A DNA stretch of 64,000 bases. Origin: Galbula dea (lineage: Eukaryota; Chordata; Aves; Piciformes; Galbulidae). The DNA is taken from assembly GCA_013399015.1 (NCBI GenBank), contig VWZX01007392.1, positions 310,001 to 374,000 on the forward strand, read 5' to 3'. Below, piece by piece: positions 1 through 13,700 of the stretch; the stretch's first letter is position 1; every line of letters begins with the position of its first letter. The notes under the pieces are model-generated. The model worked only from the letters and a program-made list of their open reading frames with translations, ran no database searches and was not told where the DNA came from. A program made the position numbers and the translations under genes.

Positions 1-3000
1 GTTCAGCAGAGAAGCTTAAGGTGAGATGCCTTCTCCTACGACCCCAGTGCAATTAAGAGAAATAACCTGTTCTGTAAACAGCCAAACCAATGCAGGCTAA
101 TCTAGCAGAATGATGTCTCCAAATGTCAAACAGCAGGGTTCAAACCAGGTTCCTATTTCAAAATATGATGTTAGGCTTAAAATTACTACTTAAAACCAGA
201 TCAGTATGACTACTGATGTTCTATTTTTTTTGGGTTCTTTTCAGAGTTATCTTCTCCAGCTTTTGGTCAGAATCACATGATCCAGAAATTCAGAAGGGAA
301 GTTAACAACTTGCTTTTTAAACAAGGAATCTAGTGAAGCCTTTTTTTCCCCTTATATTTGCATTGTTTGGAGCTGCGTGTATTGCTGGTGGGTCAGCAGT
401 ACACACGTACCTAGTGGTCAGCTGGCTGCTGCTAAATGAGTTATAACAGGGCTGGGATCTACCTCTTTTTTTAGACAGCAGCACTTCCTTCAGCACTCCT
501 TATTAAATTTATGGATGGTAATTATCTTTGAGATCTCTACATCATGCTGATAGTTGGTTGAAATTAGTCAGTGACTTCCAGAGAGAGTAAAAGAAGGAGC
601 AGATGGGCAGACAATATGATCTCAGGCTTCCTTCAGAACCTAGGCAGTAAATGCTGAGAGAAGAATACATATTTATTACCCTGTTCACAGTGGTAACCAG
701 TCATTACAGTGCACATCTCCTCCAGTGTTCAGCAGGAGCTGAGCTGAGGCTGCCGTTCAAACACTGACTGACTTTGTCCTTGGCCTTCAGTAGGCTTTAC
801 AACATGACCAAAGAATAGCTTGTTTGAGGGTTTGACTGACTGGGAGCTCTGAACCAAGGCTCCAGGGACTATGTTGCAAATGCCCTTGAGCAGGAATAAA
901 TAACTATTTTGCTACACAAGACCTTACACACAAGCTTCTCCTTGCAGTAGGAACACTCCCACATTTCTTTGGCTGCCCATGTATGCTCTCTGCTTATTTG
1001 CTAAAATTTCTAAGTACCCAATACACAACTAACTCCTTGTGTGTGCAATCCCTGGCACAGTTCTGTCCTTCCATGCTGGGTGACACCTGCGCATCAATAC
1101 TGTATAGGCCTTTGCCCCTTAACTGCAGTGTTGAGGATCTTTATAGGAGTAGCATCATGAAAAGCAAGAATGAGAAGAGAGACTTGAGGCTTTCTGGCCT
1201 CTGCTCTCTCCTGTACTACAGACTGCTATAAGGCCTCTGGATTTATGCTTTTCATGTAGCTCTTGCCTTCTAAAATAAGGCCAGAAACATACTTCTGTGT
1301 GTTTCTCTTACTGCTTTCTACTGTCTAGAAGAGAATGGCTCAGTTTTTGCCATAGGACATCTTCAGCTAGAGAGAGACTTTCCCTCCAAGCAGGAGCTCA
1401 TACTGTGGTGAGGGAGGCTGAGTTCCACTCCATTTTCTTCTCTGTGTTCTCCATGTGCAGCATAAGTTGAGACATGCAGTCTTGGAGCCACAAGTATGCA
1501 TTTTCCTCTAGATGACAAGTGGGATTTGATGGCAAGTGATTGATGATAAGTAGGACTTGAGGTTCTTAATGTCAGGCTACATTACTAAAGCTATCACCAG
1601 ATCATCAATAAATACTAATAATAGAGATGTAATAATAAAGATGTATTTATTTTAAAAAACAATTCATGTGATGTTATAGGGTACAGCTCCATCTGGTGAC
1701 TGTGTCACACTGATAAACAAATGTTCCATTTACCCAAAACAAATATGCTAACTGCAAAGGTGGCAGATGCTGCCTGCCCTTGTGACAGGTGGAAACCAGA
1801 CACAATCCAGATTGCACCACATCTAATAATATTTGAATAATAAATGCACACATTTATTATTCAAACAGGATGTCAACTGTCTGCTGCCCAGGACAACAGA
1901 AAACCAGGCAAAAGTCCTGATCTTTAAGAGTATTTTTCTTCTGCATTCGCAATGGCTGAAATGCAGTGAGGATCATGAAGGCAACCATGCAAGTATCAGC
2001 TCTTGGGTATTCTCTCTGGCTCTCAGAATTGTGTCAGCATCTAGCCAAGTGACAAAGCTTCCTGGTGGCATTGACAATTATAAAGGAGTAGGACTTTTAA
2101 CTGTATGAAGTAATGTATGACTGCAGCCATGCTGAGTTTGTGTCCACTGTAAGAAGACAGTGAGTGTATCTAAAGCATCTACAGGCTGTAGTTAGTCTGG
2201 GGGCTGGCTCTTTCCTGGGCCATTCCCAGGCTCTTCCTGAGCACCAGTTGTCTCCTCACAAAACTGAGACTTCATGGCTTGGCTGCTCAGCAACCCCTGT
2301 TTTGGTACATTGTGGAGGAGTTGCAGACTAGGTGTTACCTTCTGAACATCCTGGCTGAAATTCCCAGGAGGAGGTATTAAAATTACCAAACAGAACCCAC
2401 ACCCAAAGAGTCAGGTACTAAACACAGTATAGATTTAGAGCCACTTGGACTGTCTAGTCCAAGCTGCATGTTGTGATCTGTGGATCCCAGAAACAGGTGA
2501 GCTGTTCAAGTGCATCTTCCAAAGGAGGTCTCTGCTTCCCAAGGGCTAAAGGCACTACCTCTATTAAAAAGAGCTGCTTATTCCTAATATGAAATTGTCT
2601 GGCACTTACCAATAACTTTGGATTCTGTCTTCTCTGTGGGGTACCTTTAATGAGAAAAAAAAATTACACTGAGTCAGTAACTAGCTTTATGTCACACAAG
2701 TCTTCCCCAAACAGCAATCAGGTCTATGAGATTCCAAATTCTGCTACTCTTCAGCAAAAGGATGCTTGAGTGCTTTCACACTTTACCATTGTTGACCTTC
2801 ATATTTTACACTGGAGGATTAAGCAGTGACCTTGGTCTGCACAGGAGCAAGCATACGCAATAGCCTTTCTGCATACCAATCACTGGTAGTAACTCTAAAA
2901 GTCAAGGGCTATCAATGCTAGAAGCATATGCTGTCTGAAAAAAGCTGCCATTAACTTCAGAAAGTGCAGTCACTTAGAAGAGACAGCTGAAAAATAAAAT

Positions 3001-3684
3001 CACTGAACAGGATTAGTTCTAACTCAAATCATGACATGTGGACGTAGACAATAGTTAAGTAAACAGTGTCTGTAAGTAAAATGTGAAATGACATAATGAA
3101 GCAGGGGAAAAGAAGAGATTTTTCTGAAGAAAAGAAGTTAAAAAAAATCACTATCGAGCAACATCCAGGCTATTTCTGACTTGTGGAGCTAGAATCTTTT
3201 AATTCTTCATTAGGAGCTAAATCAGATCTATCAGCTTCATCTCCATGTGCCATTTCACCAGGTGTGATCATGCAATGATGATCGCAATAGTCGTGATTCT
3301 TGAATTTCTCAGGTACTTTTAATGTGAGAGTTGTTTAGTCTGATGCCCTGATACCAAAACTGCCATGTACAGCCAGTGTGTTCCCAGCCCAAGCGATCAG
3401 TGTACTGGGCTCTAGGCAAGATAATTTCTGTCAGCCTGACAACCCTGCTGGAAGTTTTCCACTCTTCTATACAATTACTGTGTATGGGGAGTCCTAGTCT
3501 CTTAATTAATAGCCTTCTGAAAAATGTTTTGTTGTTACTGCTTTAAGAACAATAGGATAGAATCCTGTTCCCCCAAATGCTGCCGAAGTACTGTACTGGT
3601 AAAATAAGCCAGATGAACACTGCCAGGCCAAGGTGTGTGTCTTCATACATACATCATCAGTGAGCAGCATATATGTATCATTAA
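1..3684. other. Intergenic or unassigned AT-rich region
   Basis: No gene is recognised on either strand. The open frames here are short and have no recognisable protein features. In human, the gene next to RUBCN on this side is FYTTD1, arranged head to head; I looked for its conserved peptides on the minus strand and did not find them. Two weak exon-like stretches on the minus strand (2,610-2,644 and 3,170-3,334) are listed under findings. The 5' end of a neighbouring gene, or its introns, could lie here. Confidence 0.5.
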
Positions 3685-3905
3685 GGGCTACTAGGATGAG
3701 AGGGAATGGGCTCAAGCTGTTCCAGGGCAGGTTTAGATTGGGTATTAGGAAAAATTTCTTCACCGAAAGAGTGGTGAAGTATTGGAATAAGCTGCCTAGG
3801 GAGGTACTGGAGTCACTATCCCTGGAGGTTTTTAAGAGGCAGGTAGTTGTGGTGCTTTGGGGGATGATTTAGGGACAAGAGTAGTGTAGGGCTATCGGTT
3901 GGACA
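3685..3905 (+). mobile_element. CR1 LINE fragment, 3' part
   Basis: The segment reads like the 3' part of a CR1 retrotransposon in sense orientation. It includes the stretch TTAGGAAAAATTTCTTCACC followed by the usual GGAATAAGCTGCC and CCCTGGAGGTTTTTAAGA blocks of the reverse-transcriptase C-terminus. It is truncated at the 5' end, has no intact reading frame and stops just before the CpG island. Boundaries are approximate. Confidence 0.85.
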
Positions 3906-3929
3906 GGGTGACCCACAGTTTGCCAGGGC

Positions 3930-4750
3930 ACCTGAAGGCCACCGCCCCCCGACGTTGCCTAGTCACGCGAGGTGCCATTCGCGCTCTGAGTCCGGCAACG
4001 GTGCTGCTCGAAAGCCGGAGGGCACCGAGGGCAACTTAGTGCTCAGGGGTGGAAAACGAAGTCGAACACACGCCGTGGCGCCTGACCGCCACGTAGTGCG
4101 TGCCGGGACCTGTAGTCTTCAAGCGGCCGCGCGGAGGGTGCCAGTCAGCCGCGGTGCACACCGGGAGTTGTAGTTCGAGGCTGTGGCGACGGGGCGGGCG
4201 CTCGCCCCCACGTGACGGTGGCGCGGTGGCAGCGGGCGGTGGCCGCGGGGCCGCGCGCGCGCCCCGGGATGGAGGTCGAGCACCGCGAGGGGCGCGCGGA
4301 GAGCAGGTGGGGCCGCGCCTAGGGGCCCGGCGTGACTCTGCGGGGGTGCGCGCGCGTGGGCTTGACCTGTCACGGCGCGGGGGTGCGGTGCGTGTGCGTG
4401 ACACGGCGTGGGGGCAGGAGAAGCTGAGAAGTTGTGAGGGTACCGGGGACTGGGCCCGCGTGGGCGCGGGCGGTACGCGGTGGGCAGGACACGCTGCGCT
4501 TCCAGTGTGTCTATGCCTGGGGATGGAGTGTGCGCTGGCAGCCGGGCGCAAGAGAGACGTCGGGCAGGGCGCTGTGTCTGTGCGGGGGGGTTGCACGTGT
4601 GGGGTAACGGGTGAGATGCGAGTGATCTGGGGCACGACAAGGAGCACGGGATGTGTGTGCAAGGACATGGGTACCAGAAGTGTCAGGGTGCGCTGGGTGC
4701 CTGGGGATGCGCGGGGGGGGGGGCCAGGATGCTCGTGTGTGGGGGCGTGT
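3930..4750. promoter_or_regulatory. RUBCN: CpG island promoter of RUBCN
   Basis: A sharp rise in G+C and CpG begins after the CR1 fragment and continues past the first RUBCN coding exon at 4,269. There is no TATA box. Visible elements are a GGGAGTTGTAGT element at 4,163-4,174 that resembles the ZNF143/Staf site in reverse orientation, a weaker relative (GGGACCTGTAGT) near 4,107-4,118, and a CACGTGACG composite at 4,209-4,217 that combines an E-box with a CRE-like half. ZNF143-type sites are common at CpG-island and bidirectional promoters. Activity is inferred from sequence only. Confidence 0.8.
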
Positions 4751-7700
4751 GTGCCCACCCAGCACCCAGGCACAGCCGCAGGGTACTTGTAAAGTAAAAC
4801 CCCCGTGCCAGGAAAGGATCAGTGCTTGAGGAGCCCACTGGCTATCCCCCCAGTTCATTCCTTAGTGGGGAGGAAACTCTCAGTGATTTGGACTGTTAGA
4901 GCAGTGTGTGGCCACTATCACCCACCTGGGACCAGTCTTGCACTCTGCTCCTTGCCCTGGACAAGTGTCTTGGCCACTGGAGGGGCAGTGATGGCCACAG
5001 ACATGTGCCTGCAGTACCCTGATGCTCTGTCTCCACTATGGTGGACAGCAACTCTCCATCAGCCATGGCCAAGACAGCAGCTGCTGAGCCTCCACCTTGG
5101 TCTCCTCCAAGCACAGCTTGTGCTGAAGGGCGAAGCCATCCTGCCCTGATGCTATGTTACCTTTCTGGTGGCTTTGCAGCTTGCTGCTTTGGGATCGTGT
5201 CTCCTAACCACCGTCCTGACAGTCACCAACATTGTCCCTTCTAGGTGCTGAAATCTTCAGCTTCTCTTGATTTCTGAAGGGGAGGCCCTGTGCCTGCCCA
5301 TGGCTGGCAGTCAGAATGGCTGTGCAGTGGCCTTACATGGGTGGTCTTCCTTTGTGCTTTAGGCCTGGTTTTTCTTGTTAACATTTATAAAGGCAGCAAA
5401 GGTTGTTTCCTGGAGGTGTTTTGATGGTGACTCCTATTTACTTCAGGTTTTTGCATGTCTTCAACCTTTGCTTTGTGCTTTGTTTTTGCCCTGGTGCTCA
5501 GCAGCACAGGGTGGGTGTTGGATGGAAATGGGAGTGTTGGCTGGGGAGAAGGGAGCAGCGGGAACCTGATATGTAAGAGAAGCATTCCTTATCTGAGAGG
5601 CTCAGCTAGCCACTCTATTCCTGCTAGCAGTATCAGCCTGGAAAATGCTACCAGTGCTGTTAAAGCTGTAGCGCAGGTTTCAGGTGCCTTTTGACTTGCA
5701 TGGTTCGAGCATGGTTCTCTCTTTAGCTAATGCTTCAGAGCCAGCAGGTTCAGGCAGGTAAAAGGAAATTACTGCATTCACTTCTTTTTCTTTCCAGAAT
5801 CATCTTTGTGCATTTTCTTGCCCTTGCAAATGCGAGTCCTGCAATACCAGGCTCGACCGTTGTGTGACTAATAGGACTGACGTGGTCCCACCCTCAGCAC
5901 TCCCCCAGAGATTAACAGGGCATCATCCCCTCCAGTGCTGGCACACGAGGGGGCATGCTTGTTCTCCTGGCTGTCACTGATGCTCTGTGGAGGATCCTGG
6001 TAGGGGCCTTGCAGAGCCTTGTTGTCCTTTGTGCAAATAGTTTAGTAGTTTAATTCCCTGTGAGGTGGCATTTCACTAGAGATTGTGGCTATCTCTCTGG
6101 CTGCCTGTGTTCTTGTCACAGGCAGTTCCTGTGCAAATCAAAGCCCGATGGACGGTATCCTGGGTCTACAGGTTGTGATCATCTGCTTGTGTGAGGCTTT
6201 GTCAGGGTGAGCAGGTAAAACTATCTGCTATCCTGGCAAAAGGCTAAAAAAACACCTTTAGTCCCTGTTTTCTTCTCTCATCTTTTACTGGTGCAGAGCA
6301 AGAGCACTCCAGCAAGCAGCAGCTCTGGGCTGCATTTGCTGGGGGAGCCCTTTGTGGTTGTGCCCGTCATTTTATACCGGTGCAACCAACTCTGTGTGTC
6401 TCTTTCCTTGATAGCCTACTCGGCTCTCCCCACCCAGGCACTGCAGGGCTGACTTTTAGGGCAGGCAGAGCTCTTTTGGCTTCCTCTGCCTTGTCAGCCA
6501 CCCCTGATGCAGATGAGTTGCACAAAGCCTGCCTTTCTTTTAATCCCTTTTCGCAGCAGTGCTGAGCCTGCTGGAGGAGCAGGCAGGGGAGCCCGGGGAA
6601 GGGACTGCTGGTTGTCTGGGAGACCTGGGAATGGCAAGGCTGGAGCAGGCTGTGCACAGTGGCAGGTTATGCAGCACCTTCTGAATTTGCAGGGGGAACT
6701 GACAGCTAGCGTGGGAATGTCCCTGGAGATCTGGTGGAAGTCCTCCATGACCTCAACATTCTCAGCACGACCTCTTTAGTGTGTTAAGAAGGATCGAGGT
6801 TCCTCCAGGTAGAGGACAGGGGTCAAGCAGCCATTGCTAGATGCCTCCTACAGAGCACAGGGACACACACCCCAGATGCTGCTTGCAAGAAACAAGAGCT
6901 TCAGCTTTTTTTTTTTTAACACGGAACTTTGTGTGTGATTCTGTTTTGGAAAGTAACTAGGGTTTGTTTTTATTTTAAATGAAGAAGTTCACCTGAGTCA
7001 GCAGCATGGCTCCCTGCCTCTTCTATGAGTCACCTTTGCTGACTTGGACCAAGAGAAGTTCCTACCCTTGGCTGGCATGGAGGGGCTTAGAAAGCCTTGA
7101 GAGAGCATGCGATGTTTCCCTGTTGTCATAATTAGAATCATAGAATGCCTCAGGTTGGAAGGGACCTTAAAGATCATCTAGTTCCAGCCCCCCTGCCACG
7201 GGCGGGGACGCCACATGCACTAGACCAGGTCATCCAGGGCCACATCCAGCCTGGCCTTAAACACTGCCAGGGATGGGACCTCCACAACCTCTCTGGGCAA
7301 CCTGTTCCAGTGCCTCACCACCCTTTGGGTAAAGAACCCCCTTCTAATCTCCAGCCTAAATTTCTCCTCCTTCAGCTTGTAGCCATTCCCTCGTGTCCTG
7401 TTGCAATCAGACCAGGAGAAAAGTCTCTCTCCTTCTGCCTTATAGTCCCCCATTCAGGTACTGAAAGGCTGCTATAAGGTCGCCTCTAAGCCTTCTCTCC
7501 AGGCTGAACAACCGCAATTCCTTCAGCCTGTCCTCATAGGGGAGGTGCTCCAGTCCTTTGATCATAGTGACAGTAGGCCATTTCTTGCTCCAAGGCTGGA
7601 TGTCTGTCTTTTATCACTCCAGTGCAAGAGGTTCAGTTATATTTGGGACAGTTCCTGATGGTAGGTTGACGTTGCTATATCTGAAGGTACAGTTTGTGGT

Positions 7701-10700
7701 GGTAAAGCAAGGAGACCCAGTGCTGAGTTTAGAGAGCTGGTGGTTAAAATTAGGGACTGGATCAGAGGTTGTCTTTAAGGAAGGAGAGGTATGCAGCTGA
7801 AGTCTCCCTGGTGTTCTACCAGCAATAGCCTCTGCAAATACAGTTGGCCCTTCTGTCTGTGGGAACCAGCTCTGCTGGAGCAGGAGAGCAGAAGCACATG
7901 TGGTTCTTGCAGGGGAAGCTCTGCTCGTGTACTGTGACCTCCTTCGGGCGCGTTGCTCACTTTGCCCTTCCTGTAAGTCGGGATGTTTTCATGATGTGAT
8001 ACGAACTGGCCTTACCCTGTCTCAGGCTTTCTTTAGCAGTAGCAAAGGAGAATTCTTTTTGTTCAGGAAGAAACAAGCAGATTTCTTAATATGTCTGTGA
8101 ACACCTGCTGAAACCGGGAACTCGAAGGCAGCTGAGACTCAGGCTTTTGCTGTCCCTCCTAGCAGCCTGAGCTTGGGCTCTGTCAATGGCAGGGGAGCAA
8201 ACCCTGCCACTAATTCAGGGTTAACCTATGAGTCCAGTCAAAGCTGAAATGTGGTTAGCTGCACTCTATTTCCCTGCCACCTGCAGCCAATGAAACGGGT
8301 CTTAATTTCTTCAACATTGTGTCACTGCATGCTTTTCAGCTTGCACCATGTTCCAGCCCTGAAACAGCTGGGTTTTGGGTGTCAGTAGGGTCTTGTGCAT
8401 CCAATTTGTGAACTGCTTTGAGCCAAAAAGTCCCATGGGATCTTACTGTCTTACAGGGATTTAGTTTGCATTTGGTAGCTTCTCCATCAACTCTGCAAAG
8501 ATGCTTTCTTTGTGCCGCTCATTCCCTATGAGCTTCTGAGTTCCAAGTTTTGAGTTTTTTTCGGTTCAAGGGTTACTTAAGCTTTGTTTCTTGTGCTAGG
8601 AGGGAGCTGTGACTCCAGTCTGTTGGGTTCTGGTTTCCTGCCTCTGAGGAGATCACAACTCCTTTAATGCCGCAGTTCTTTTGGAAAGGCACAGCTCTGT
8701 GTGCCCTACCCCCACGTCCTTGTGTGCATCTCCTGCTTTTTATAGCATGAAATAACACGGGAGGCAGTTCCCCTGACTCAGTGACTTGGAAGATTGATGG
8801 CATGGCTGAGCTTTCACTTGCATTTCCTAACTCTTGAAGGTTAGAAATGTCTTGGGGAGGAGCTAGTGAAGTTTTGAGCTCAGTGGCTGCAAATGCTCTT
8901 TCCCTAGGGACCAGCGCTGCCAGGGCTCTGGGTGGCTGCTGCCACTGCAGGCATCTGTGGACATTTGGTGTGGCATTCCCTGTCCCCAGTCAAAAAGCAT
9001 CTGCATCCATCTGGGCAGAGATAGGAGAAGACCGAAAATTCACAAGAACTGGATTAGTTTTCTGTGTCTCCCCCAAGCCAGATCTCCTTCAGGAAGCTGC
9101 CTTTGATTTCTTTCCATGCTTTCTTGAGTCTTTCCTGAGACAAAGCCCTGACTGTACATGGTAGTCTAAGATATCATAAACATATACATGCTTCCATATA
9201 CATTGCAGCTCTGGTTTCAAGCTCCTGTGCTGGCAGGGTGGCATGGTGTTGGTGGGATGGGTCAGCTTCTGCGTGGTTTAAGCTTAGGTGGGCACTGAAA
9301 GTGGTGAGGGTTCTCTGGAGAGATCTTGCAAAGGGACTGGATGGGGAGCTTGAAGTAGAGCCAATATTTGATGATCTGTTTGTTTGCTTAATTTGTTTGG
9401 CAATAGCAAACAAGTCTAAAAGAGAAAATTGTCAAGAAAAGCTTGCTTTTGAATGCCAGGATTATGTTACCTTTCAGTGTCATTCTCTGTGCTGCAAAAG
9501 TGTGCAGCCCATACTTTCATTCACAAGGGATGAAAATGAAGCAGTTATAATAAATGATATTGATTTTATATTTATTTTTTTTTCCTAGGAGAGGGATTAA
9601 CAGCTGAAACACTTGTTTCTTGCTAGTTGAAAGGTTAGACTTTCATTCTAAGCTGTCACCTCAGGTGCTCTTGTTACAAACCCTGCAGAGGCATATTTTT
9701 TGTAATTTACAACCCTAAGTATACCTTGCAGCATTCCTGTTGCTTTTGAGAGGGTGGCTCCTATATAAATACATGTTTCTGACAACTGCTGTTCCTCTGG
9801 CAATGCTGTCAAGCAGCTTGAGTGGGGACCTCATTCATCCAAAGCTTCCTTCCCCAAAGTTGCTTTTGCGCAGGTAAATGTCATGACCTCTCTGCACCGT
9901 CACTCCTGCTTTATGGTGGATAATGGTGACTTCTTGCTGTATGCAGCGTAGCTGAGGGGGATGGCACCAATGAGAAAATGCTATGCAAGCTCTAGAGTAC
10001 ACCTGCAGTTTGCAGTTTGCTAATCTCTGTCCAGAATATGATGAACACTTTTGCAAGGAAGTCAACTTGGGCTTGCAGCAGCTCGAGGGCTAGAGAGCAG
10101 CTGGGCAGACAGAAATGCAGATGAAGAGTTACCAGCTGAGTGGAGTGGAGCATCTCTGCAACCCAGCAGTGCTGGAGCGCTTGGTGCAGGGGGCGTTGCT
10201 CAGCGAGTGCCTGTCTCTGTAAATGCAGGGGCAGCATGGCCATTGTCTGCTAGATGTGGTGGACATCATGCCTCACATGTGTTGTGGACATGTTGTCTTA
10301 CAGCTGCGGTACTCCTGCTCAGGTACTCAGGCTGCTGCTCTGAACAGTCTCTGATAGAGCATGTGGGTGAAGCAAGCAAGAGACTGGCTGGAAAGATATC
10401 CTCCAGCTTTATTGTCCTGTACTAAATAAGTAATATATTGCAGGACCCAGCACTCTTTGTTCTGGCTGTCTCCTGAGATCCCATTGTTGGTGGCTACCAG
10501 TCATCACAAGAATCATTAAGATATGGCCTCTTGTCCACAGACCACACATGGGAGACCACAGGGAGGTGTAAAGTCCATTAGCTCACCTTTGCTAGCTTGT
10601 GGACCACCAAAGGTTTCAGCCTGACCAGAGTTTCCTTGGAGAGAATGCAATACCGTGGTCCTGTTTCGAAGTCCTCTTGCTGTATATCTGATGCGGCTTG

Positions 10701-13700
10701 CTGTGTTTCTGTGCAGGAAGGAGCTTTGGAAGCTGCTAGGCAACCTGAAGACCACAGTGGAGGGATTGGTATCCACCAGCAATCCAAATGTCTGGTCCAA
10801 GTATGGTGGCTTGGAACGGCTCTGCAGAGACATGCACAGCATACTCTACCATGGTCTCATCCACGACAAGGTAGGGCTTTGTGCTGCCAGCACTGCTGTC
10901 TGTTTGTAGCAGCTTTGGTGCCTGTCATGAGCAGGTGGGGCAGTCCTATCTGCTGCAGCTCCCTTCAATGCTCATAGCATGGAGGGGGTACAGTGCTTGT
11001 AGCAGTGTGGGGAATGATGGAAGCAGGGGCTGAGGTTGCCTGGCAAGTGCTGTGATTGTCAGAGGTACCTGAGTACGTGTTCTTTCTATCTCATCCACCT
11101 TCAATGTGGTTTCTTTAAATACTTATGACCCTTGCACTGGGGCCAGCCCCTCTGTCCTTTTTTCCTGCTTCAGCCCAGCAATGAAGTTGCATTTGCAGTG
11201 AGTCAGCCCCATATCATCTGCACTTGGACAAGTCCACTATGAGATCTGGCAAGAGAAACCTTGCATCTTTACTCTTTCTGGTTAGCTGTGTTATTTACTG
11301 GAGCTGGCAGCCAAATCTGCAGTCTTCTGTGAATGGGATCTGTCTTCCCAGGCTCTCATTGTGCCTTGCAATTGTTCACCCAGCCTTTCCCCCTTCTATG
11401 GCTGCCTGGAAGAATTTATTTTTCCTACTTGTGTGCAGAAGCCTGATGATCTCCCCTTCAGCTTGCAATTACCAGCACAATTAATTTACGATGGAAGGCT
11501 GAAGCAAGTCTGCAGGGCATGCCTGGGACCAGGCTTCCCATCTGCGGCTCTGCCACCCAGAGATCAATGCAGGAAAGAGAGCAATGCAGAGAAGAGAGTG
11601 ATGCAGAGGAGCCCCAGGCAGCTTGCATGGGCCAGCTGAGTACAGGAGCAGAAAAACTACGCTTATGCAATGCTGCAGCCAAGCTAATAAGCCTCCAGGA
11701 AGACCCAGGCTGGCAAGTCATCCCAGCAGGGTTCTTTGCTCCCTGGATTTATTAAGTTTGCAGTCAGCACTCATCATAGTGCTGCTCTGTTCCTGTTAGT
11801 TCCCAGGGGCATGAACCAGAGACACTCTTTGGGACATCCTTGGAGAGAGAAACTACCTTTTACATATGAGGAATGCAGTGCTCCCTTCTGTTAGTTGTGC
11901 TGTTAACAGGCTTTAGGAAGTGAGTTTTAATTTATTTATGCTTGTCTGTCTACTGGTAACAGTTCATGCCAGACCTGCAAAGCAGGGCAGTGTGTTGCCT
12001 TCCTCAATCATTTTGCTATGGGGAAAGGCATCTCTTTAACTTAGAAATGTCTCCTCTGCTTGGGCACATGTGACCAGTCAAGGTGTAAGAGCTGCAAAGA
12101 GGGGCCCCTAACAGCAGTTTTCTCATAGTTGCTCCAGTGAAACACTTCTTTTTACTTATTATTTTCTTATCAACATTTTTCCTGCAACTGGGAACAAATA
12201 AAAAAAAAGGTGAAAAAATCTGTATGTATTTGTTAAGAGAACTATGGTAAAAAGTTTTAAAACTTCTGAGTCAGTTTTATTTATTTGTCCAGAAAACCCC
12301 AAGTTAATCTAGAGGACTAAAATTGCCATGTTAATTCTCTGGTCTTCAAAAACCAAACCAGTCACCCTGCCAAACAAATAAACCACAAAACAGAACCCAT
12401 TCCTCTGATGCTTTTGAAAGAGGAAATAGAGATAGAATTAAAAATAATCAGCCTTTTGGTCAAGAGAGACATTTTGAGGCTGTGTTTACACCCAATGGGA
12501 TGGAGAGGAAAACAGCAACTCTGCTGCAGTTCCTCTTTAATGCGAAGAATAACTAAGAGCAAAATAACTCATTGTCTGAATAACGCTGAGGCAAACAAAA
12601 GCACAAATGCAATACCAAATTTCTTAGCTGCAGTGCTCAGCCAAACTGGTGTCCTTGGTGGTGGCTTGCATCAGGAGACAGCAATGGTGACTGGTTTTGG
12701 TGTAATGTGTTTCTGTGTTGCCCTTCATGTCCCCTTGCTGAAATCTGACTCTACAGTGCTGAGGCATCAGGACTCTCCTGCAGATTTCCTTCCAGCAGGA
12801 AGGGGAATGGTGATGTGGGAACTTGGTCAGCCTTGAGCTTGGCAGACCTGCATTTGGTCTTAGGTTCCCTATTGCACTGCAGCAGGGGTGTGAGGCCTTC
12901 AGTGCCGCATCCTGTCCCTGTCCCAAGACCTCTGCTGTCTCCACAATATGAGGGACTGGGATCTTACCTGGTGGAAGAAGAGAGGCTCAGAGAATCTGTT
13001 GTCTGGTTGCTCGTAGGCTGACCACAGCTGAGAAGCTACTGTAGGAGGGGCTGGACCAACTTACGTACATCACACCAATGTTTTTTGACATGGTCCTTTG
13101 ATCTTCCAATCTGTTAATCACTTGCTTTGTTTCTTCTCTGTAAAGCAGTGCTGTTCTTGCTCTGTGTATTTTCTGGCCCACCTTGCCAGTTCTAGGGGCT
13201 GTGATCTCATGGTAGGCAGGGGCTAATGAGGGGCATTGTCATTTAACTGGAACTTGGGTGATGGCATCTAACTGTGCGTGTCCTGGGCAGGTGTGCTGCA
13301 AACAGAAGGATTACTGGCAGTTTGTGAAGGACATTCGCTGGCTGAGTCCTAGCTCTGCTCATCACCTGGAGAAGGTGGGTTCTAGTGCAGTGGCCTTGTG
13401 GGGAGGGGAGAGGGCAGCTGGGCTGTGAGCCTAACCAGTGGGGTAGTGTTGCCTTGGCTGTTGGCCTGCCATGGGTAAAGCAGCTCCATGGGTTGCGGAG
13501 GCTGAAGCAGCTGTGAGTTTGTGTACAAGCCAAGTCCCAGGAACTTGGTGTGACTTGGGCTGAGACAATTGGTTGCTTATTTCTCCCAGGCCAGTTGCCA
13601 GCTCAGCTCAGCTGGCTGCAGCGGGCATCACCAAGTGAACTAGCACAAGCAGCACTTGTGAGTGTGCAGAAGTGATTCGTGTGTCTGTGCAAACCTCTAA

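Noticed and set aside
3506..3763. Minus-strand 85-codon open frame
   Set aside because: It overlaps the CR1 fragment in antisense and has no support.
1..4200. FYTTD1, expected head to head with RUBCN from human gene order
   Set aside because: None of its conserved peptides could be found on the minus strand here. It may lie further left or be arranged differently in this species.
4036..4792. Long open frames on both strands in the CpG island (up to 245 codons)
   Set aside because: High G+C removes stop codons by chance. The peptides are Arg/Pro/Gly/Ala-rich without domain features, and the real first exon of RUBCN at 4,269 is in a different frame.
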